A stretch of DNA of 64,000 bases, from contig NZ_CP045809.1 in the NCBI RefSeq assembly GCF_025273675.1, positions 248,001-312,000 on the forward strand. Direction: 5' to 3'. Below, piece after piece: positions 7,795 through 17,554 of this stretch. Position 1 is the first letter of the stretch, and each line of letters opens with the position of its first letter. Source of the DNA: Gordonia pseudamarae. GTDB lineage: Bacteria; Actinomycetota; Actinomycetes; Mycobacteriales; Mycobacteriaceae. The notes under the pieces are model-generated. The model ran no database searches. It worked only from the letters and a program-made list of their open reading frames with translations, and had not been told where the DNA came from. A program made the translations under genes and the position numbers.

Positions 7795-10700
7795 TCAGCG
7801 ACGCTTCCATAGGTATTCGAAGTCCCCGAACGCGAGCTTGCGGCGGAAGTTGACGATGTTGTCCTTGACGTCGAGGATCTGGCACTCGGCCTTACCGCCG
7901 TTCTTGACCCCGCGTAGACCACGCCCGATCATCTGTTGGTAGATGTTGGCGCTGTAGACCGGACGGGCGATCACAACCGCCCGCGTAGCAGGGGCGTCGA
8001 AGCCTTGCGACAGGACGCCGTAGTTGGTGATCACTCGGATCTTCTTGTTGCGGAACTCCTCGATGAAGCGCCTGCGGTCTGCCGCCGGGGTCCCCGCGTC
8101 GATCGCCACCGACCGGATCTTCTTGTCGCTGAGCTTGGCGGCCAGGACCTTGGCGTGATCGACTGAGGTGGCAAAGACCAGCACCGGCCAATCCCTGGGC
8201 ATCCCACTGATGTGGTCGATCAGCATTTGATTACGCGAGTCGTCGGCCGCGAGGCGACGCTCAGCACTCTTCGGTAGGACGCCTGTGACACCCATCTTGT
8301 CGAGTTCTGCGAGTTCGTCTTTGGTGAGTTCAAGGTTGGCACCACCCAGCTCGAGATGCTCCACGTGGGAGAGGATTCCCAGCTCTTGGAGACGGCCGAT
8401 CGGATTGTCACCGAGCACGCCCTCATCCAGCCTCCGGTTCCCGAACCGTTTGGCCAGAAGTTCCGTCTTGTTCTCGTCGTTCCTGAATGGTGTTGCTGTG
8501 AGCCCGACCAAGTTCCGGCGCGTCTGTCGGCGGGTGATGCTGAGGCCGAGATGCTCAAGGAGCTTCGTGTACTCGGGCGCAACCGCAACGTGAGCTTCGT
8601 CCACGATCACGAGTGAGGCATTGCGTAACCACTCGTACTCATCGGTGTGGAGGCAGACCGTCAGTTTGGCGTCGGTGGCCACGACGAGATGTGGGCGCCC
8701 CGTCACCGGGGTTGAGGAGTTGTTGGACCACAACCTGTCGACGACCAGATCCTCCACGGGTCCGACATGCTCCCAGACGAACCTCCACGATTGGACGGCC
8801 TGTTCACACAACTCCGTGGTCTGGGCAATCCATAGGATCGGGCCGTCCGGGACGCCGTTCTCACGAATCCACCGGATCACGGCTTCTGCTGCGACTCGGG
8901 TTTTTCCTGCGCCCGTCGGCAGGCTGAGCATTGCCCTCGACGGCAGCGGCTCAGATAGGAAGTCGACGAACCTTCGCGCCACTTCGTCCTGATATGGGTG
9001 GAGGGCAGGGAAATCAACCGGGCCACGGGCCTCTTCGCGTTGCGGTGGTGCGGTTGTGCGGGCGCCCGCGAAAGACTCGGGGAATTTGAGGTCGGCCACG
9101 AATCGGAGTGCTTTCGAGGTGCCGTCAAACTTGGTGGGCGCAGAAGACGGGAATACCGCCCGGATCTCGTTTGTGTACTTGCGAAGTACGGCGTCGTCGT
9201 AGGCGTTGTAGGCGAGTTCGGCGATGCGCTGAGCATCAGGCTCCATCCCGGACTCGTGGGTCTCTGAATCGATGAGTCCTTCGGGCAAGCCGGCACGAAG
9301 CTGGTCGGCGTCGAGCATCATACCCAGCTTAATGGGAGGCGATTGCTCGGCGGCGATCTTGTCGATCTTGTCACGTCGTTTCACATCGGCAAGGAGCTGT
9401 TCGTGGAATCTGAGGAGTTGTTCACACTTGCCGCGCCCCAGCTCGAAGTCCAGCTGCCTATCGACGGTCGCCATCTGATCGAGTGTCGACAGTCCCGCCG
9501 GTATCAGCACGGTGTCACCGTCGACAGCTCCGCTCAATGGCTTGAGTGTTGTGCCAGAAGGTGTTCGGGTGACCTCATCGAGTTCTGAACATTCCTGAAC
9601 AGAGTAGATGCGGATTGCCTGTACCCCTGGTCTTTTGTTGAACGCGGGAAGTTTGTCGGCCAGAGGGAGCGGGTCGCCTGCGGGGACCGCTCGTACCTCC
9701 TTTTCTATCACATCGCCGTAACGGAGCATGCCCCACTCCTCGACCATCACCTTGGCCTGTGGTGCATCGATCTCGTCGGCGACCAGAATTGCCGGCTGTT
9801 GTTGTGCCACGAGCTCGTTGAATTCCGCCTGAGTAATGGCGACAGCGATATCGCGGTCGGGTCGCATCGCCCACTTCGACCCGACCCGGCAGCGAACCTC
9901 CGTTTCTTGGTTGATGAGATCGGCTGCAACACGGATCAATAACGCGTACGACGGCCCTATGAAATCATCATCTTCACTCTTACGGACCCGGTCCAGCAGT
10001 CTCGACCACTCTGTAGAATGAATGTCTTCGACAGTGGAGCGCAATTTCAGCCGCTGGGAAATCTCCGTGGATACCTTCGCGACGGGGAGGAAATCTGAGT
10101 ACTTTGCCAGTTCCGGACTGACTGTGTCTAGAACCCTCATCAGGCCGAGGCTGGTGTCGACGTAGCCGTGCTGCTGGTACAGCCACCGAATGGGAGACAC
10201 GATCTGTGAGCGCGTATTGGCTTGTTTGCCGACTTGGCGAGTCCAATTCACAACCAATCCCTCAACCGGGGTGGCGGAGATAAAGGCAGCTCGACCTTCC
10301 TTGGACAAGGATTTGAACCTGTGGAGCGGGCCGGCTATCGCGCCACCTTGGAGCTCTAACGTCCCCTTCTGGACCCGACGGCTGGTGCCGGATAGTGAAT
10401 CACAATACTGCTTATACATCGCGTCTCGGTACTCTTCAAACCACGTTTGACCATCGACGGGCAGGTAACCAGACTCCGGCCGGTCTTTCAATCCGAGGCT
10501 ACGCAGAATCGACTTGTCGTCGGCGTGGAATTTCATGTCGACGGCAATGTTGGCATCTCGGGAGCCATCGCCAGGTACAACCGGGCCGGGAAACATGCAC
10601 GATGAGATGGGTAAATATTCACCTGCAACAGTTCTCACTTTGATGTCGCTTGCCGGGTTGGCAACCCGATCGGTGATAGCGCGGTACTGACTCGCCCCGC

Positions 10701-12606
10701 CCGACTCTCGGAGCAGATCCCAGAATCGACGCCAATGGTTGCCGGTGTAGTTGCGGAAACCCTGATCGAGGACGCTACGGAATCTTCCGTCGGCGTCGGC
10801 CTCACGGATTCCTAATGAATCGAGCGTGTGAGCCATTGCGGCGTCATCGGTGATCGCGTCGTCCAGGTACACAAGGTCATCACGTAGCTCGTCGTCGGTG
10901 GTCCGCCGGAAAATATTACCGGGGGCCGGGGCGACCATCCGGCCCTTATCGGTCAGTGCGATACGGGCCGACTTGGCCTCGTCGATCGCCTTGGGATTGC
11001 CTGCCAGGTCGTGCTCGATCAGCTGTTGAAGGACACCGAGTGCAGCCTTGGAGGCCTCGGGCGTACCGTCGGCTGCCAGTGCTTCGAGCCAGGCAACCAC
11101 TGATTCCGGACCCCGACCGGGGACCTGCTCCAGGATGTGGTTCAGTTTTCCTCGCCGATTACGGTCAGAGCTGACCGAGTGGTGAACCCAATCCTTTGGT
11201 CTATCAGTGTACTCGGCCCAGAGTTTGAGTGTCGCGAAACTGACTTCGACAGGTGGAATTTTTAGATCGGCCGGGCGCTGCAGATTTCCGTCCTGATTGG
11301 GAATCGAAGGACTGACGGCCGCCAGACGCCAGATGTTTCGTGTCAGGTACAGACACGCCCAGTTCGGGGATTCTGATTCACGCGGTCGTCCAGGTAAGAG
11401 TGTGAGGTATGCGGCAGGATCCTCGGCGACAACCAATTCAGGAAGGGAATCAATAACCAACTGGGAAGTGACGTCCAACAGTTCATCGTTGAGAGCGGCG
11501 CCTTCGAGCAGGTTCTGCCGGTCTTCGTTTGTCTTCCACGCAGCGTTCACGACACCGCTCAGTGTGGTGGCGTACTTTGTGGGGAAGTACGCCCAGAACT
11601 CTCCCCGCTCGGTTGATACCTGTCGGATTTGCTTATCTCCGGTGGGATCAACCCGATAATCGGGAACTGCCCAGGAAACCTCAAGTATAGCGCGGTCGTG
11701 GAGTTCGCCGGCATGAGCCCGAACCTCATCGGGAACGGTGTGCTCGACACTGAAAACCCGGTAACGGTCGAAGGCGTCCTTGCTGCCACTGGTTGAAGTA
11801 TGGACAATTGTCAGTGGCGACATTTCGCTGACCCGCATGGTACGACGAAACGCCGGGAGGCTGCGCTGGTCCTCCAGTACGATTGTGCCTACGTGAGGCG
11901 AGAACAGTTGGAACAGTGAAGGGAACTCATCAACGTGTGCTGTGTTACGGACAGCTTTACGGTTGATGTTTCCCGCGAGGTTTTTGGCTGCTCCTGGGAT
12001 GAGCGGGAGACGAACCACCGTCGACGCCCAGTTCAACAGTGAGTCCAGTATCTGGTCCTGTCGTCGTTCCGCGACCATGTCGAGCTCACGTGCCAGTCGA
12101 AGCACCGGTGTATCGGTTACATCAATCGGCGAGCGGCCTCGGCTTCCCGTACCACCGGCGACTGCTTTGCGGATCAGGTCTGCCGACCAGTCGGCGTCGA
12201 ATCCGAAGGAGCCGGACGTACTGAAGAACTGGGGGGTATGGCACACGGAAAGTACCGACTTCACGCCGACACCGAACCGCCCGATCTGTCCACCACGCTT
12301 GCGAGACACCCCCATTCTCAGGATGGTGTCCGCACCCTCTGGGGCGATCGGATTGCCCTCGTTGGCGCAATACAGGTGAGTGTCGGTCAGAATGACTTCG
12401 ATACGTCCACCACGGTAGGGTTCATCGCGCAACTCGTCGGCTGCGTTCTGGACCAATTCGAACAGTTGGCGGTCACCGTATCCGCCCTGGTGGATACGTA
12501 TCTCACTGTTTGCGTCCTCCTCGACGCGGGCCGGGTTGAGGGCGTATGTCTTCAGGGCGAGTTCGGTCAGGTCGGCAACAATCGCATTGACGGTCTGCTT
12601 GCTCAT
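7795..12606 (-). CDS. HSP90/sacsin-like ATPase fused to SF2 helicase
   Basis: This 1603-residue protein has a GHKL ATPase domain at the N-terminus: N-box ELVQNAADEL (50-59), a degenerate second box CANEGNPI (80-87) and G2 box GRFGVGVKSVLSV (109-121). That pattern is typical of sacsin-type HSP90-like ATPases. About 1,000 residues of mixed, unassigned sequence follow. The C-terminal third is an SF2 helicase: Q-like region HPYQDEVARRF, Walker A SLPTGAGKT (about 1225-1233), VDEAH (about 1332-1336), GLTATPFR, and motif VI YQQMIGRGLRG (about 1550-1560). No nuclease motif is visible. The start at 12606 has GGAGGG seven bases upstream. It sits 63 bases upstream of the DUF262 gene and 108 bases downstream of the methylase, so cotranscription is likely. 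Confidence 0.88.
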   Translation of the reverse strand: MSKQTVNAIVADLTELALKTYALNPARVEEDANSEIRIHQGGYGDRQLFELVQNAADELRDEPYRGGRIEVILTDTHLYCANEGNPIAPEGADTILRMGVSRKRGGQIGRFGVGVKSVLSVCHTPQFFSTSGSFGFDADWSADLIRKAVAGGTGSRGRSPIDVTDTPVLRLARELDMVAERRQDQILDSLLNWASTVVRLPLIPGAAKNLAGNINRKAVRNTAHVDEFPSLFQLFSPHVGTIVLEDQRSLPAFRRTMRVSEMSPLTIVHTSTSGSKDAFDRYRVFSVEHTVPDEVRAHAGELHDRAILEVSWAVPDYRVDPTGDKQIRQVSTERGEFWAYFPTKYATTLSGVVNAAWKTNEDRQNLLEGAALNDELLDVTSQLVIDSLPELVVAEDPAAYLTLLPGRPRESESPNWACLYLTRNIWRLAAVSPSIPNQDGNLQRPADLKIPPVEVSFATLKLWAEYTDRPKDWVHHSVSSDRNRRGKLNHILEQVPGRGPESVVAWLEALAADGTPEASKAALGVLQQLIEHDLAGNPKAIDEAKSARIALTDKGRMVAPAPGNIFRRTTDDELRDDLVYLDDAITDDAAMAHTLDSLGIREADADGRFRSVLDQGFRNYTGNHWRRFWDLLRESGGASQYRAITDRVANPASDIKVRTVAGEYLPISSCMFPGPVVPGDGSRDANIAVDMKFHADDKSILRSLGLKDRPESGYLPVDGQTWFEEYRDAMYKQYCDSLSGTSRRVQKGTLELQGGAIAGPLHRFKSLSKEGRAAFISATPVEGLVVNWTRQVGKQANTRSQIVSPIRWLYQQHGYVDTSLGLMRVLDTVSPELAKYSDFLPVAKVSTEISQRLKLRSTVEDIHSTEWSRLLDRVRKSEDDDFIGPSYALLIRVAADLINQETEVRCRVGSKWAMRPDRDIAVAITQAEFNELVAQQQPAILVADEIDAPQAKVMVEEWGMLRYGDVIEKEVRAVPAGDPLPLADKLPAFNKRPGVQAIRIYSVQECSELDEVTRTPSGTTLKPLSGAVDGDTVLIPAGLSTLDQMATVDRQLDFELGRGKCEQLLRFHEQLLADVKRRDKIDKIAAEQSPPIKLGMMLDADQLRAGLPEGLIDSETHESGMEPDAQRIAELAYNAYDDAVLRKYTNEIRAVFPSSAPTKFDGTSKALRFVADLKFPESFAGARTTAPPQREEARGPVDFPALHPYQDEVARRFVDFLSEPLPSRAMLSLPTGAGKTRVAAEAVIRWIRENGVPDGPILWIAQTTELCEQAVQSWRFVWEHVGPVEDLVVDRLWSNNSSTPVTGRPHLVVATDAKLTVCLHTDEYEWLRNASLVIVDEAHVAVAPEYTKLLEHLGLSITRRQTRRNLVGLTATPFRNDENKTELLAKRFGNRRLDEGVLGDNPIGRLQELGILSHVEHLELGGANLELTKDELAELDKMGVTGVLPKSAERRLAADDSRNQMLIDHISGMPRDWPVLVFATSVDHAKVLAAKLSDKKIRSVAIDAGTPAADRRRFIEEFRNKKIRVITNYGVLSQGFDAPATRAVVIARPVYSANIYQQMIGRGLRGVKNGGKAECQILDVKDNIVNFRRKLAFGDFEYLWKRR

Positions 12607-12714
12607 CCGCATACCCTCCATAGGGCTCCCGGCCGTGCGTTACGTACCGCAAGGCCTGCACAGTCGTGGTTACCTGATCACAATCTCATGTGGGTGTGAC
12701 ACGGTGCCCAGCGG

Positions 12715-13809
12715 CTACATCAGACGACCGTGGGACTCGGTCCAGGGAAGCTTGACGACGGCATCGAGCCGGGCCGCGTCGACGGGTATTCCCAGCGCGG
12801 CCGACAGCACGTACACGCCCAGCCTGGGGGGTATGGCATTGCCGATCTGCTGCCCGATATCGACGCCTGACCAGGGGAAATCGTGGGGAAAGGTCTGGAG
12901 AACCCCGGCTTCCTGATTACTGAAACGGGGGAGATGGTTCCCATCGGCATCGAGGATGCGGTTGCGGCGCACCTTTCCCGTGATCGTCGCGGAGGGCTGG
13001 CATGAAGCCCGCTCGCCGCGTCGCTTCGGGTTGCCGCCAGAACCATAGTTCGAGACCACTCTGAATGTCTTTGGACGTTGTGTCCCGGGCATCGCAGCAA
13101 GTGCTTGGCCCATGCTCACCCAGCGCTGCTGGTCGAGGGTGTCCTTGGAATGCTGGCCTCGGTAGTGTCGGGCATGAGTTGTGCCAGGAAGCTCGGGCTG
13201 AATCTCCTTGTTGGCAAGTAGGATTGCCCGTCGTCGAGATTGCGGCACGCCGTACTGCTCGGTGGCGAGAACGCCGGATATGGTTTTGTATTCCATATCC
13301 TGAAGCACCTGCTCCATCGCTTCCCAGACGGGAAGGACGGCCGGCACCTGTTCTAGGACGACAACGTCGTACGCCTTCTCCGCTTCCTGTGCCTCAATTG
13401 CCCAGCGCAGTGGCTCGAGGACCAGCCCGGTGCGTTCATCGGTCAGGGTGTTCAGGTCGTCAGATATGTCCTCACGGGCACCCAGTCGTTTGACGAAGGT
13501 CAGGACCTCGGCAAGTGCCTCGCGGCCTGATCCGGTGCCTGCGACCGTATAGGTCTGGCATGGGGGTCCTCCGGCGAGGATCGACGCACCCTCGAATCGT
13601 GAGGGCCCGAGCTCGCGAACATCGCCGGGCTCCGTCGCGATGCGGGCGGCTTTACGAGTCGCGAGGGCGCCCCTGTCCCACTCGACGCCGATCGCCGAGA
13701 TCCCCAGCCAGTGCGCAGCAACGTCGAGCCCGCCGGGACCTGCGAAAAGATCGACCATTTGATACGCAGGGTCAGGTCCGACGGCCCGGACGTCCGGAGT
13801 GGAACGCAT
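12715..13809 (-). CDS. DNA (cytosine-5) methyltransferase
   Basis: This protein of about 364 residues has the C5 methylase motif order: I (VDLFAGPGGLD), IV with catalytic Cys (GGPPCQTYTVAG), VI (LEQVPAVLPVW), VIII (YGVPQSRRRAILLA), IX (CQPSATITGK) and X (GQQIGNAIPPRLG). Motif VI reads EQV instead of the usual ENV, a known but uncommon variation. The target-recognition region between VIII and IX is fairly short (about 70 residues). A GTG start at 13830 is possible. It heads the three-gene minus-strand cluster and would mark host DNA so that the downstream helicase and HNH proteins spare it. Confidence 0.93.
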   Translation of the reverse strand: MRSTPDVRAVGPDPAYQMVDLFAGPGGLDVAAHWLGISAIGVEWDRGALATRKAARIATEPGDVRELGPSRFEGASILAGGPPCQTYTVAGTGSGREALAEVLTFVKRLGAREDISDDLNTLTDERTGLVLEPLRWAIEAQEAEKAYDVVVLEQVPAVLPVWEAMEQVLQDMEYKTISGVLATEQYGVPQSRRRAILLANKEIQPELPGTTHARHYRGQHSKDTLDQQRWVSMGQALAAMPGTQRPKTFRVVSNYGSGGNPKRRGERASCQPSATITGKVRRNRILDADGNHLPRFSNQEAGVLQTFPHDFPWSGVDIGQQIGNAIPPRLGVYVLSAALGIPVDAARLDAVVKLPWTESHGRLM

Positions 13810-13941
13810 GTGCGACGACTCTACCGGCACGGGGCCTTGAGCGGAACTCAGCGGAGTGGCCTCCCGGAAAACACCAGGAGTGACGCTGTGTCGACCGTCC
13901 GACTACTGGTCAGGTACCGGATGTCGACGTACGGTTCTTGA

Positions 13942-14271
13942 GTGTTTGAGATCAAGAAGATTGTGGCCGCTGCGATCGCCGGCGCCGCTGTCCTGATGGC
14001 TGTCAGTTCCACCGCGACGGCGCCCGCAGATGCCAGCCCGCTGACGCCCGCCTGTGTGTTCGCGCAGAACTTCGGGTCCTCAGAGCTCGGCGGTCCTGAC
14101 TGTGCTCCGTTGCGTGCCTACAAGCACATCGGCCCGTACGCCACGAAGGATCGCTGTGAGGATGACAAGGTCCGCCAGCAGATTCGTGATAAGCGTGCAC
14201 GGATGGTCAGCTGCAGCCAGGGACGCGACGGCTATTACTACATGACGCTGTTCGGCGATATGGGCCGCTGA
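13942..14271 (+). CDS. Small secreted protein of unknown function
   Basis: This 109-residue protein starts with GTG. A clear signal peptide (KKIVAAAIAGAAVLMAV) has a likely cleavage after the PADA of APADASP. The mature part of about 77 residues has four cysteines that could form two disulfides. It ends with a YYYMTLFGDMGR tail. I do not recognise the family. The next gene encodes a similar small four-cysteine secreted protein, so the two may be functionally linked. Confidence 0.7.
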   Translation: MFEIKKIVAAAIAGAAVLMAVSSTATAPADASPLTPACVFAQNFGSSELGGPDCAPLRAYKHIGPYATKDRCEDDKVRQQIRDKRARMVSCSQGRDGYYYMTLFGDMGR

Positions 14272-14343
14272 GTGGCTTTGTCGTAGTCAGCCGTTACACT
14301 CCGCACAAACGCCGAGAACGGCGTACAAGCGTACGGAGAGTGC

Positions 14344-14778
14344 ATGGCCCTCAAGGGATTTGTGGCAGTCGCTGTCGCTGCCGCAGCGGTAGCGACGCCG
14401 ACGATGGTGATCACTGTGGAAGCTGAGGCTTCGCCTGGTGCTCGTGTGGTGCTGTGGCCGGATCGTCCGAGCGATTGCCCGAGTCGGGTATGCGCCGAAG
14501 GTGGGTGGGTAGTTACCGGTCCGACGCTCAAGGCCGTGCTTGCGGGCGTCGACAAGTGGCGCCTGGGATCCACCAAGAAAGTTGCCATCGACACGTGTGT
14601 CGCGGCCGGTAACGCTGTGACGCGAAAGCAGTGCGACGACATGGGTTTCCAAGCGGTTTCGCAGATGATGACCGTTAATCCCGAATGGATGCGTGCACAC
14701 ATCAAGACAAATCCCAACACCCGTGCGGCGGCCTCAGGCTGGGTACAGGGGCAATGGTGGCAGAATGAGCCGGGCTGA
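14344..14778 (+). CDS. Small secreted protein of unknown function
   Basis: This 144-residue protein has an N-terminal signal peptide (alanine/valine-rich, residues 4-25, likely cleavage after VEAEA). The mature domain has four cysteines: two close together near DCPSRVC, then one each in DTCVAAGN and KQCDD. It follows the preceding secreted-protein gene after 72 bases. GGAGAG eight bases before the ATG is a plausible ribosome site. No family recognised. Confidence 0.7.
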   Translation: MALKGFVAVAVAAAAVATPTMVITVEAEASPGARVVLWPDRPSDCPSRVCAEGGWVVTGPTLKAVLAGVDKWRLGSTKKVAIDTCVAAGNAVTRKQCDDMGFQAVSQMMTVNPEWMRAHIKTNPNTRAAASGWVQGQWWQNEPG

Positions 14779-14883
14779 ACCCGCGTGCTGATCGCATGGC
14801 CAGGGAGGTAGCGCCGGGACTGGCGACTCCGACTCCTCAGCGGGTTAGGGTGGGCTGACCAGCTGCTCCGATCGGAGGGTCCC

Positions 14884-15228
14884 ATGGCCACTGACAGCGA
14901 CAATTCGCAGGTCCTCGCCGGCCAGGAGTATCAGCGGGTGGGCACCCCGGGCGGGATTCCTGTGCTGGTGCATCACGGGTTGGTGGCCGGGTCGGCGATC
15001 GCACCGTGGGCGGCGGAGGCTGCGGCGGCTCGGGGGATCGAGCTGATCGGGGTGGCCATCACAGTGGGATCGGGCTGGTCAACGATCCGGCGGTGATCGC
15101 CGAGTACGGGGAGGAGTCGCGGCGGGCGTTCGAGTTCTTCCGGAGTTCCGATCTGGACGCGGTCCGCGAGTTCTGGAACACCACGCTCAAGCGGTCACTG
15201 GAAACCGAACCGGCGGACAGTGCATTCC
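14884..15228 (+). pseudogene. Alpha/beta hydrolase, internally deleted and truncated
   Basis: Codons from 14884 give the start of an alpha/beta hydrolase (PGGIPVLVHHGLVAGSAIAPW, the oxyanion HHG region), but the frame closes at 15096. From about 15080 another plus frame reads GLVNDPAVIAEYGEESRRAF and SSDLDAVREFWNTTLKRSL, which resembles the lid/cap region of the same type of hydrolase. The nucleophile-elbow region between them is missing, and the C-terminal third is absent where the convergent gene ends at 15230. I infer an internal deletion with frameshift plus end truncation. Confidence 0.7.
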
Positions 15229-15229
15229 G

Positions 15230-17554
15230 TCACTTTTCGCAGGTCTGTTCACCGGACTCCTCGTCACCCCCTCGGCAGTCCGCCTCGACCATCTCCTCTC
15301 CATTTTCAGATGTGGCTTTCTGGCCGTCCGTGTAGAACGTATTCCATTGGGTTGCATAGGGAACACCGTTGTCTGTGACTTTGCTGACCGCGCGTATCAG
15401 CATGTTCCTGGATTCATGGTCCTTCAGTGCCTTGTCCCAACTCAACTCGTTGCCATCAAAGATCGAGGGAAACGTCGTTCTGAGCCATTCTGTCCCGGCT
15501 TGTTCTGAGTATCCTTTGAGGATAGCGAATTTGAACGCATACGGATCGGAGAGGGAGGCCAACTTCTTGGGATCGGTGGACTCACCGGTGGCGTCGTCTT
15601 GGGTGGGTTCGTGCCCGAGTACCCAATCGGTGACCGGTTGCTGTAGCAGCGGCTCGAGCACGGCCGTCGCCGGGAACAGCCAGCCCGCATCCTTGACCAC
15701 GGAGTAGATGAGCTTCTGCTGGTTGTACTCCTCCTTTTGTTCGTCATACATCGTTGCTATTGCTCTCGCGCTGCCGTCGGTCATCGCCTGGTTCAGCATT
15801 CCCGCCCGCTCTGCCAACGGGGCATCCGGGTTGATCCCGTACTGATATGCCATCAGGTTCTGCCACTTGGCGGCCTCGACGTTCATGATTTTGGCGGCTT
15901 CCGGATCGGTATTCAGTGACTGGAACACTCGTTTGAGTTCGTCGGAGTTCAGGTACTGCACACCGTGATCCGGAATGCCGGCCAAGCCCTCTGCGCCCAC
16001 GTAACTGCCCAGGTACGGGTGAACCGCGTTCGCGAAGATCCGGGCCAGCCCAGGGGTGTTGATCCCGAGCTTCTTGTTGGTGTCGAGGTACTCCTCCGAA
16101 CCGAGGTAGCTTCCCAGCGAGGTGGCCGCGTCGCGGGTCAGGGTTTTGGTGAAGGGATTTGTGGTGCCGGCGTCATCGCCTATCCAGCTGAACATCTGGT
16201 TCAGGCCGCCGAGATGATCGCCCCAGCGATGCTCGCTCAGTCCCGCCAGATGGTCGTTCGCGTTGTAGCGTCCGCCGTTGTCACAGGTGACGTCCATGTT
16301 CTTGCCGGTGATGAAGTCACGTGCGGCGATCTTGTCCTCGCCGGCGATCGTCAGCGTGTCGGACATGAACTCGTTGAGCTCGTCGGGCGCCATCTGCAGA
16401 CCGTTGCCCATCGCGTGGCCGGTCGTCTTGGTGGCCCGACTGATCTCGGAGACCTGCTTGGCCAGGCCTCGGTTGATGTCCGAACCCTGTATGTTCTTGT
16501 CGCCCGCGCCGATGAAGGTGGACAGATTCCGGAACCCATCCAGCCTGTCGATCACGGTGACGCGGTGATGGGTCCCGTTCTCGTCGTGATATGTACCGCT
16601 CGTCTTGGTTGTCAGATTCGACGTCAGCAGACTTCGGATTTCCGTCGGCACTTGTGCCATACCGCCGTGATCGCCCGATGCGGTGCGCAGACCCGGACAT
16701 CCCATCAACTCGACGGCGGTGGCCAGGTTGGTCCGGGTCGCCGGGCCTTGACCGTCGCTGAGCGCGAGGATCTCCTTCATCGTCAGGCCGTCCATGTCAC
16801 GGTTGATCTCCCGGAGGAAGTCGAATTCGGCCTGCGAGATGGCGGTCGGTCGGCCGACATTCAGCCCGGCTGTCGTCCGGGGGTCGAGGTCGGTGGTGGC
16901 GGCGGCGAGCACGCGCCGCTCGAAATCGGTCAGCGGTTCACCCTTGACGAGCTTGTCGCCGATTCGGTCTCCGATGCCGCCGCCGATCGCCGATGACACG
17001 GGAGTCAATCTTTCCAGGGCCGCGCTGTGGGTGGTGATCGCATCCGCGCACGTGGTGTCCTGATCGGCGAGTGTTTGGGCCAGCGCTCGGAGCTGAGCCG
17101 TCTCGGTCTCGGCGATCTGGGCGCGTCGCTTCATCGTCGCGGTGACACTCGTGGACTCCTCCGCGTCCCCGGAGCCCTCACCTTCGGCTTGGGAGTAGTC
17201 CTCACCATCGGTGACCTGCCAGTGATCGCTGACGACAAACTTCTGCTGTTCACAGCAGAGCGCCCGCAATATCAACGAGTTGGCGGTCCCCGACATGCAG
17301 ATCATTCCCGACGAGACGGCTTCCGAGAGATCTTCCAGTTCGATGGCCGCCCGCCGAAACTCGTAGTACTCGTCTTCGGCCCGGAGTTCGGCGGCGTTGG
17401 CCCCCTGGCCATCCCAGTCGAGCCCTGCGATCGTGGTCTGGATTCGTTCGCCGTCAGATTTGATCTGAGCACCGAGATCGAAGATCCGCTGCGCGGCCGT
17501 CGCCAGGAGCTCGAACCGGAACGCATTCACCTGGGTGCGTGTTGGAACAGCCAT
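15230..17554 (-). CDS. Large WXG-like, ESX-associated-type protein
   Basis: This 774-residue, mostly helical protein has no signal peptide. The N-terminal 90 residues form a helical hairpin around WDGQGANAAEL (a W-x-G turn), as in type VII secretion substrates. A cysteine-containing central helix, then a long soluble region with TSNLTTKTSGTYHDENGTH and a Gly/Asp-rich segment (GGRYNANDHLAGLSEHRWGD) follow. This architecture resembles the mycobacterial/Rhodococcus proteins annotated as TPR-repeat-region-containing, near Rv0025/Rv0026-type loci. It overlaps the upstream small gene by one base (TGATG), so the two are translated together. No ESX core genes are in the window. Confidence 0.65.
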   Translation of the reverse strand: MAVPTRTQVNAFRFELLATAAQRIFDLGAQIKSDGERIQTTIAGLDWDGQGANAAELRAEDEYYEFRRAAIELEDLSEAVSSGMICMSGTANSLILRALCCEQQKFVVSDHWQVTDGEDYSQAEGEGSGDAEESTSVTATMKRRAQIAETETAQLRALAQTLADQDTTCADAITTHSAALERLTPVSSAIGGGIGDRIGDKLVKGEPLTDFERRVLAAATTDLDPRTTAGLNVGRPTAISQAEFDFLREINRDMDGLTMKEILALSDGQGPATRTNLATAVELMGCPGLRTASGDHGGMAQVPTEIRSLLTSNLTTKTSGTYHDENGTHHRVTVIDRLDGFRNLSTFIGAGDKNIQGSDINRGLAKQVSEISRATKTTGHAMGNGLQMAPDELNEFMSDTLTIAGEDKIAARDFITGKNMDVTCDNGGRYNANDHLAGLSEHRWGDHLGGLNQMFSWIGDDAGTTNPFTKTLTRDAATSLGSYLGSEEYLDTNKKLGINTPGLARIFANAVHPYLGSYVGAEGLAGIPDHGVQYLNSDELKRVFQSLNTDPEAAKIMNVEAAKWQNLMAYQYGINPDAPLAERAGMLNQAMTDGSARAIATMYDEQKEEYNQQKLIYSVVKDAGWLFPATAVLEPLLQQPVTDWVLGHEPTQDDATGESTDPKKLASLSDPYAFKFAILKGYSEQAGTEWLRTTFPSIFDGNELSWDKALKDHESRNMLIRAVSKVTDNGVPYATQWNTFYTDGQKATSENGEEMVEADCRGGDEESGEQTCEK

